Positions 5,660-6,720 of a stretch of 6,720 nt of DNA are shown here, piece after piece. A program made the position numbers and the translations under genes. Below the pieces are notes generated by a model. The model was not told the DNA's origin, did not search any database, and saw only the letters and a list, made by a program, of their open reading frames with translations. Location: contig JAGMDB010000166.1 in assembly GCA_023128875.1 (NCBI GenBank), positions 1 through 6,720 of the forward strand, in the 5' to 3' direction. The stretch is from Dehalococcoidia bacterium. GTDB lineage: Bacteria > Chloroflexota > Dehalococcoidia > GIF9 > AB-539-J10. The stretch's first letter is position 1. The number at the start of each line of letters is the position of its first letter.

Positions 5660-6720
5660 TTACCTCCCTCCAAGCAAACAATGATGGATTCTGATGTGCG
5701 GGCTGCCATTGGAAACGGGTAGTGGAGATTGTCCTGCTTTGCCACAGCCCCCACCCTGATTCATATTCAAGTCATTGCCAATAGCATCTATGTTGCCCAG
5801 GGTAACGAAAACATTGCCAGTTAACACCACTGGGCGCAACAGCTCCGCCAATTTCCCGTCTCGAATCATATAGGCTTCCCCAGCGGAAAAAGTGAACATC
5901 TCCAAACTGGTCGTTCCGCCATACCAGTCCTTTACATAAATACCCTCTTTAATGCCACCAAGCACCTCTTCAAAACAGGATGTACCAGGCTCAATAAAGG
6001 TGTTGGTCATCCGCACTATAGGAGGAAAGAGATAATTGATAGCACGTGCATTCCCCGTAGGCTTCTCTCCCATTTTAGCCGCTGTTTCCCGAGAATGCAG
6101 CCTTCCCACCAAAATGCCCTCCCGAATAAGAGAGGTTCTTACTGCTGGTACTCCCTCATCATCATACTTATAGCTCCCCCTCAAATCAGGAATAGTGGCA
6201 TCATCAACAATGTTGAGGTGCTTACCACCGAATTTCCGCCCTGAAGTCATGATATTATATAACTGCCTATTCTCATAAACGAAATCCGACTCCGATAAAT
6301 GCCCAAAGGCTTCGTGAGCAAAAACTCCTGCTAAGACGGGGTCTAGAATTACGGTATATTCACCTCCTTTTACATGCGGAGAAGAAAGGAGAGCAGCAGC
6401 ACGCCTGGCTATCTCCCGCACTTGGTCATGCAAACCCTCTACAGCCGAGAAATCACCATTACTGCCTAAACTCAATCCAGCTTGCTGAACCTCATTATTC
6501 TGCCGAGCTATCGCTGTCAGCCGCAAAGTAAGGTCCGGCTTACTTTGCTCAATATAGCTGCCCTCGGAATTGGCAAAAATAACTTTGCGTTTGACATCAT
6601 GATAATCAATCCTGGAGCTTTGAATCCTTGGGCTACTTAACATAATATCATTATATTCGTCGAGAACTTGCTTTTTAGCCGCTAACGATACAGTTGCCGA
6701 ATCCCTCTTCAATTTTTGAG
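5660..6720 (-). CDS. tldD: TldD zinc metallopeptidase, catalytic subunit (5' end outside window)
   Basis: Catalytic subunit of the TldD-TldE peptidase. The frame is open to the window edge with no start codon upstream of a TTG at 6712; that TTG is internal, because the family is usually about 450-480 residues and only 353 codons are present, so roughly 100-120 N-terminal residues are missing. The zinc motif HEAFGH is encoded at 6299-6316, followed by SESD. The third ligand, the Cys of GCGKAGQ, is encoded at 5744-5746. Other family landmarks are GGEYTVILDP just before the zinc motif, DDEGVPA and the R(M)TNTFIEPG segment after it, and the ending PHIRIHHCLLGGR, which is complete. The stop is TAA at 5660-5662. 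It lies directly upstream of pmbA, as expected for a paired heterodimer. No RiPP precursor or modification gene is visible nearby, so general peptide or protein turnover is the simpler reading. Confidence 0.95.
   Translation of the reverse strand, partial: QKLKRDSATVSLAAKKQVLDEYNDIMLSSPRIQSSRIDYHDVKRKVIFANSEGSYIEQSKPDLTLRLTAIARQNNEVQQAGLSLGSNGDFSAVEGLHDQVREIARRAAALLSSPHVKGGEYTVILDPVLAGVFAHEAFGHLSESDFVYENRQLYNIMTSGRKFGGKHLNIVDDATIPDLRGSYKYDDEGVPAVRTSLIREGILVGRLHSRETAAKMGEKPTGNARAINYLFPPIVRMTNTFIEPGTSCFEEVLGGIKEGIYVKDWYGGTTSLEMFTFSAGEAYMIRDGKLAELLRPVVLTGNVFVTLGNIDAIGNDLNMNQGGGCGKAGQSPLPVSNGSPHIRIHHCLLGGR

Noticed and set aside
6710..6712. TTG at 6712 as the start of tldD
   Set aside because: The frame stays open to the window edge and the family has roughly 100 or more further N-terminal residues, so this TTG is internal.
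4270..6720. A RiPP or microcin maturation cluster based on TldD/TldE
   Set aside because: No short precursor gene, cyclodehydratase, radical SAM enzyme or exporter is visible, and TldD/TldE are widespread housekeeping proteins.

Overview
All coding capacity in this window is on the minus strand, so the genes read from right (6720) to left (1). In transcription order they are: tldD (5' end outside the window), pmbA/tldE, a PAC2-family gene, a family-4 uracil-DNA glycosylase gene, an RNase J gene, and the first 377 codons of ftsK/spoIIIE, cut at the left edge. Gaps are short (82, 20, 48, 4 and 4 bases), so this looks like one operon or two co-directional transcription units. I found no RNA gene, CRISPR array, transposase gene or clear rho-independent terminator.

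Organism: a bacterium, from the FtsK with its membrane domain, RNase J and SD-type start sites. Base composition is moderate (by eye, a little under 50% GC). A PAC2 protein beside TldD/TldE, a family-4 UDG, and RNase J directly before FtsK make me favour a Chloroflexota-type lineage, perhaps Dehalococcoidia. This is inference from gene content and recollection. RNase J near SpoIIIE also occurs in Bacillota, so that group is not excluded.

Right part (4270-6720): TldD and TldE, which in characterised species form a heterodimeric zinc peptidase. TldD keeps the HExxxH motif and the C-terminal Cys ligand; TldE lacks the motif, as expected. Middle (3452-4249): a PAC2-family protein resembling proteasome-assembly chaperones, with an acidic tail, closely spaced after tldE. 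A possible promoter with an overlapping inverted repeat lies in the 48-base gap at 3404-3451.

Left part (1-3403): three nucleic-acid genes packed with 4-base gaps: UDG (base-excision repair), RNase J (RNA decay and maturation) and FtsK (chromosome translocation at division). The strongest signal beyond ordinary genes is in the FtsK linker. Two short palindromic units, at about 394-448 and 475-509, resemble dispersed genomic repeat families and have been absorbed in frame into the protein. The 1133 bases at the left edge that might look gene-free are the open 5' part of ftsK.

I saw no clearly new multi-gene system. The window is mostly housekeeping, with a few details worth checking.
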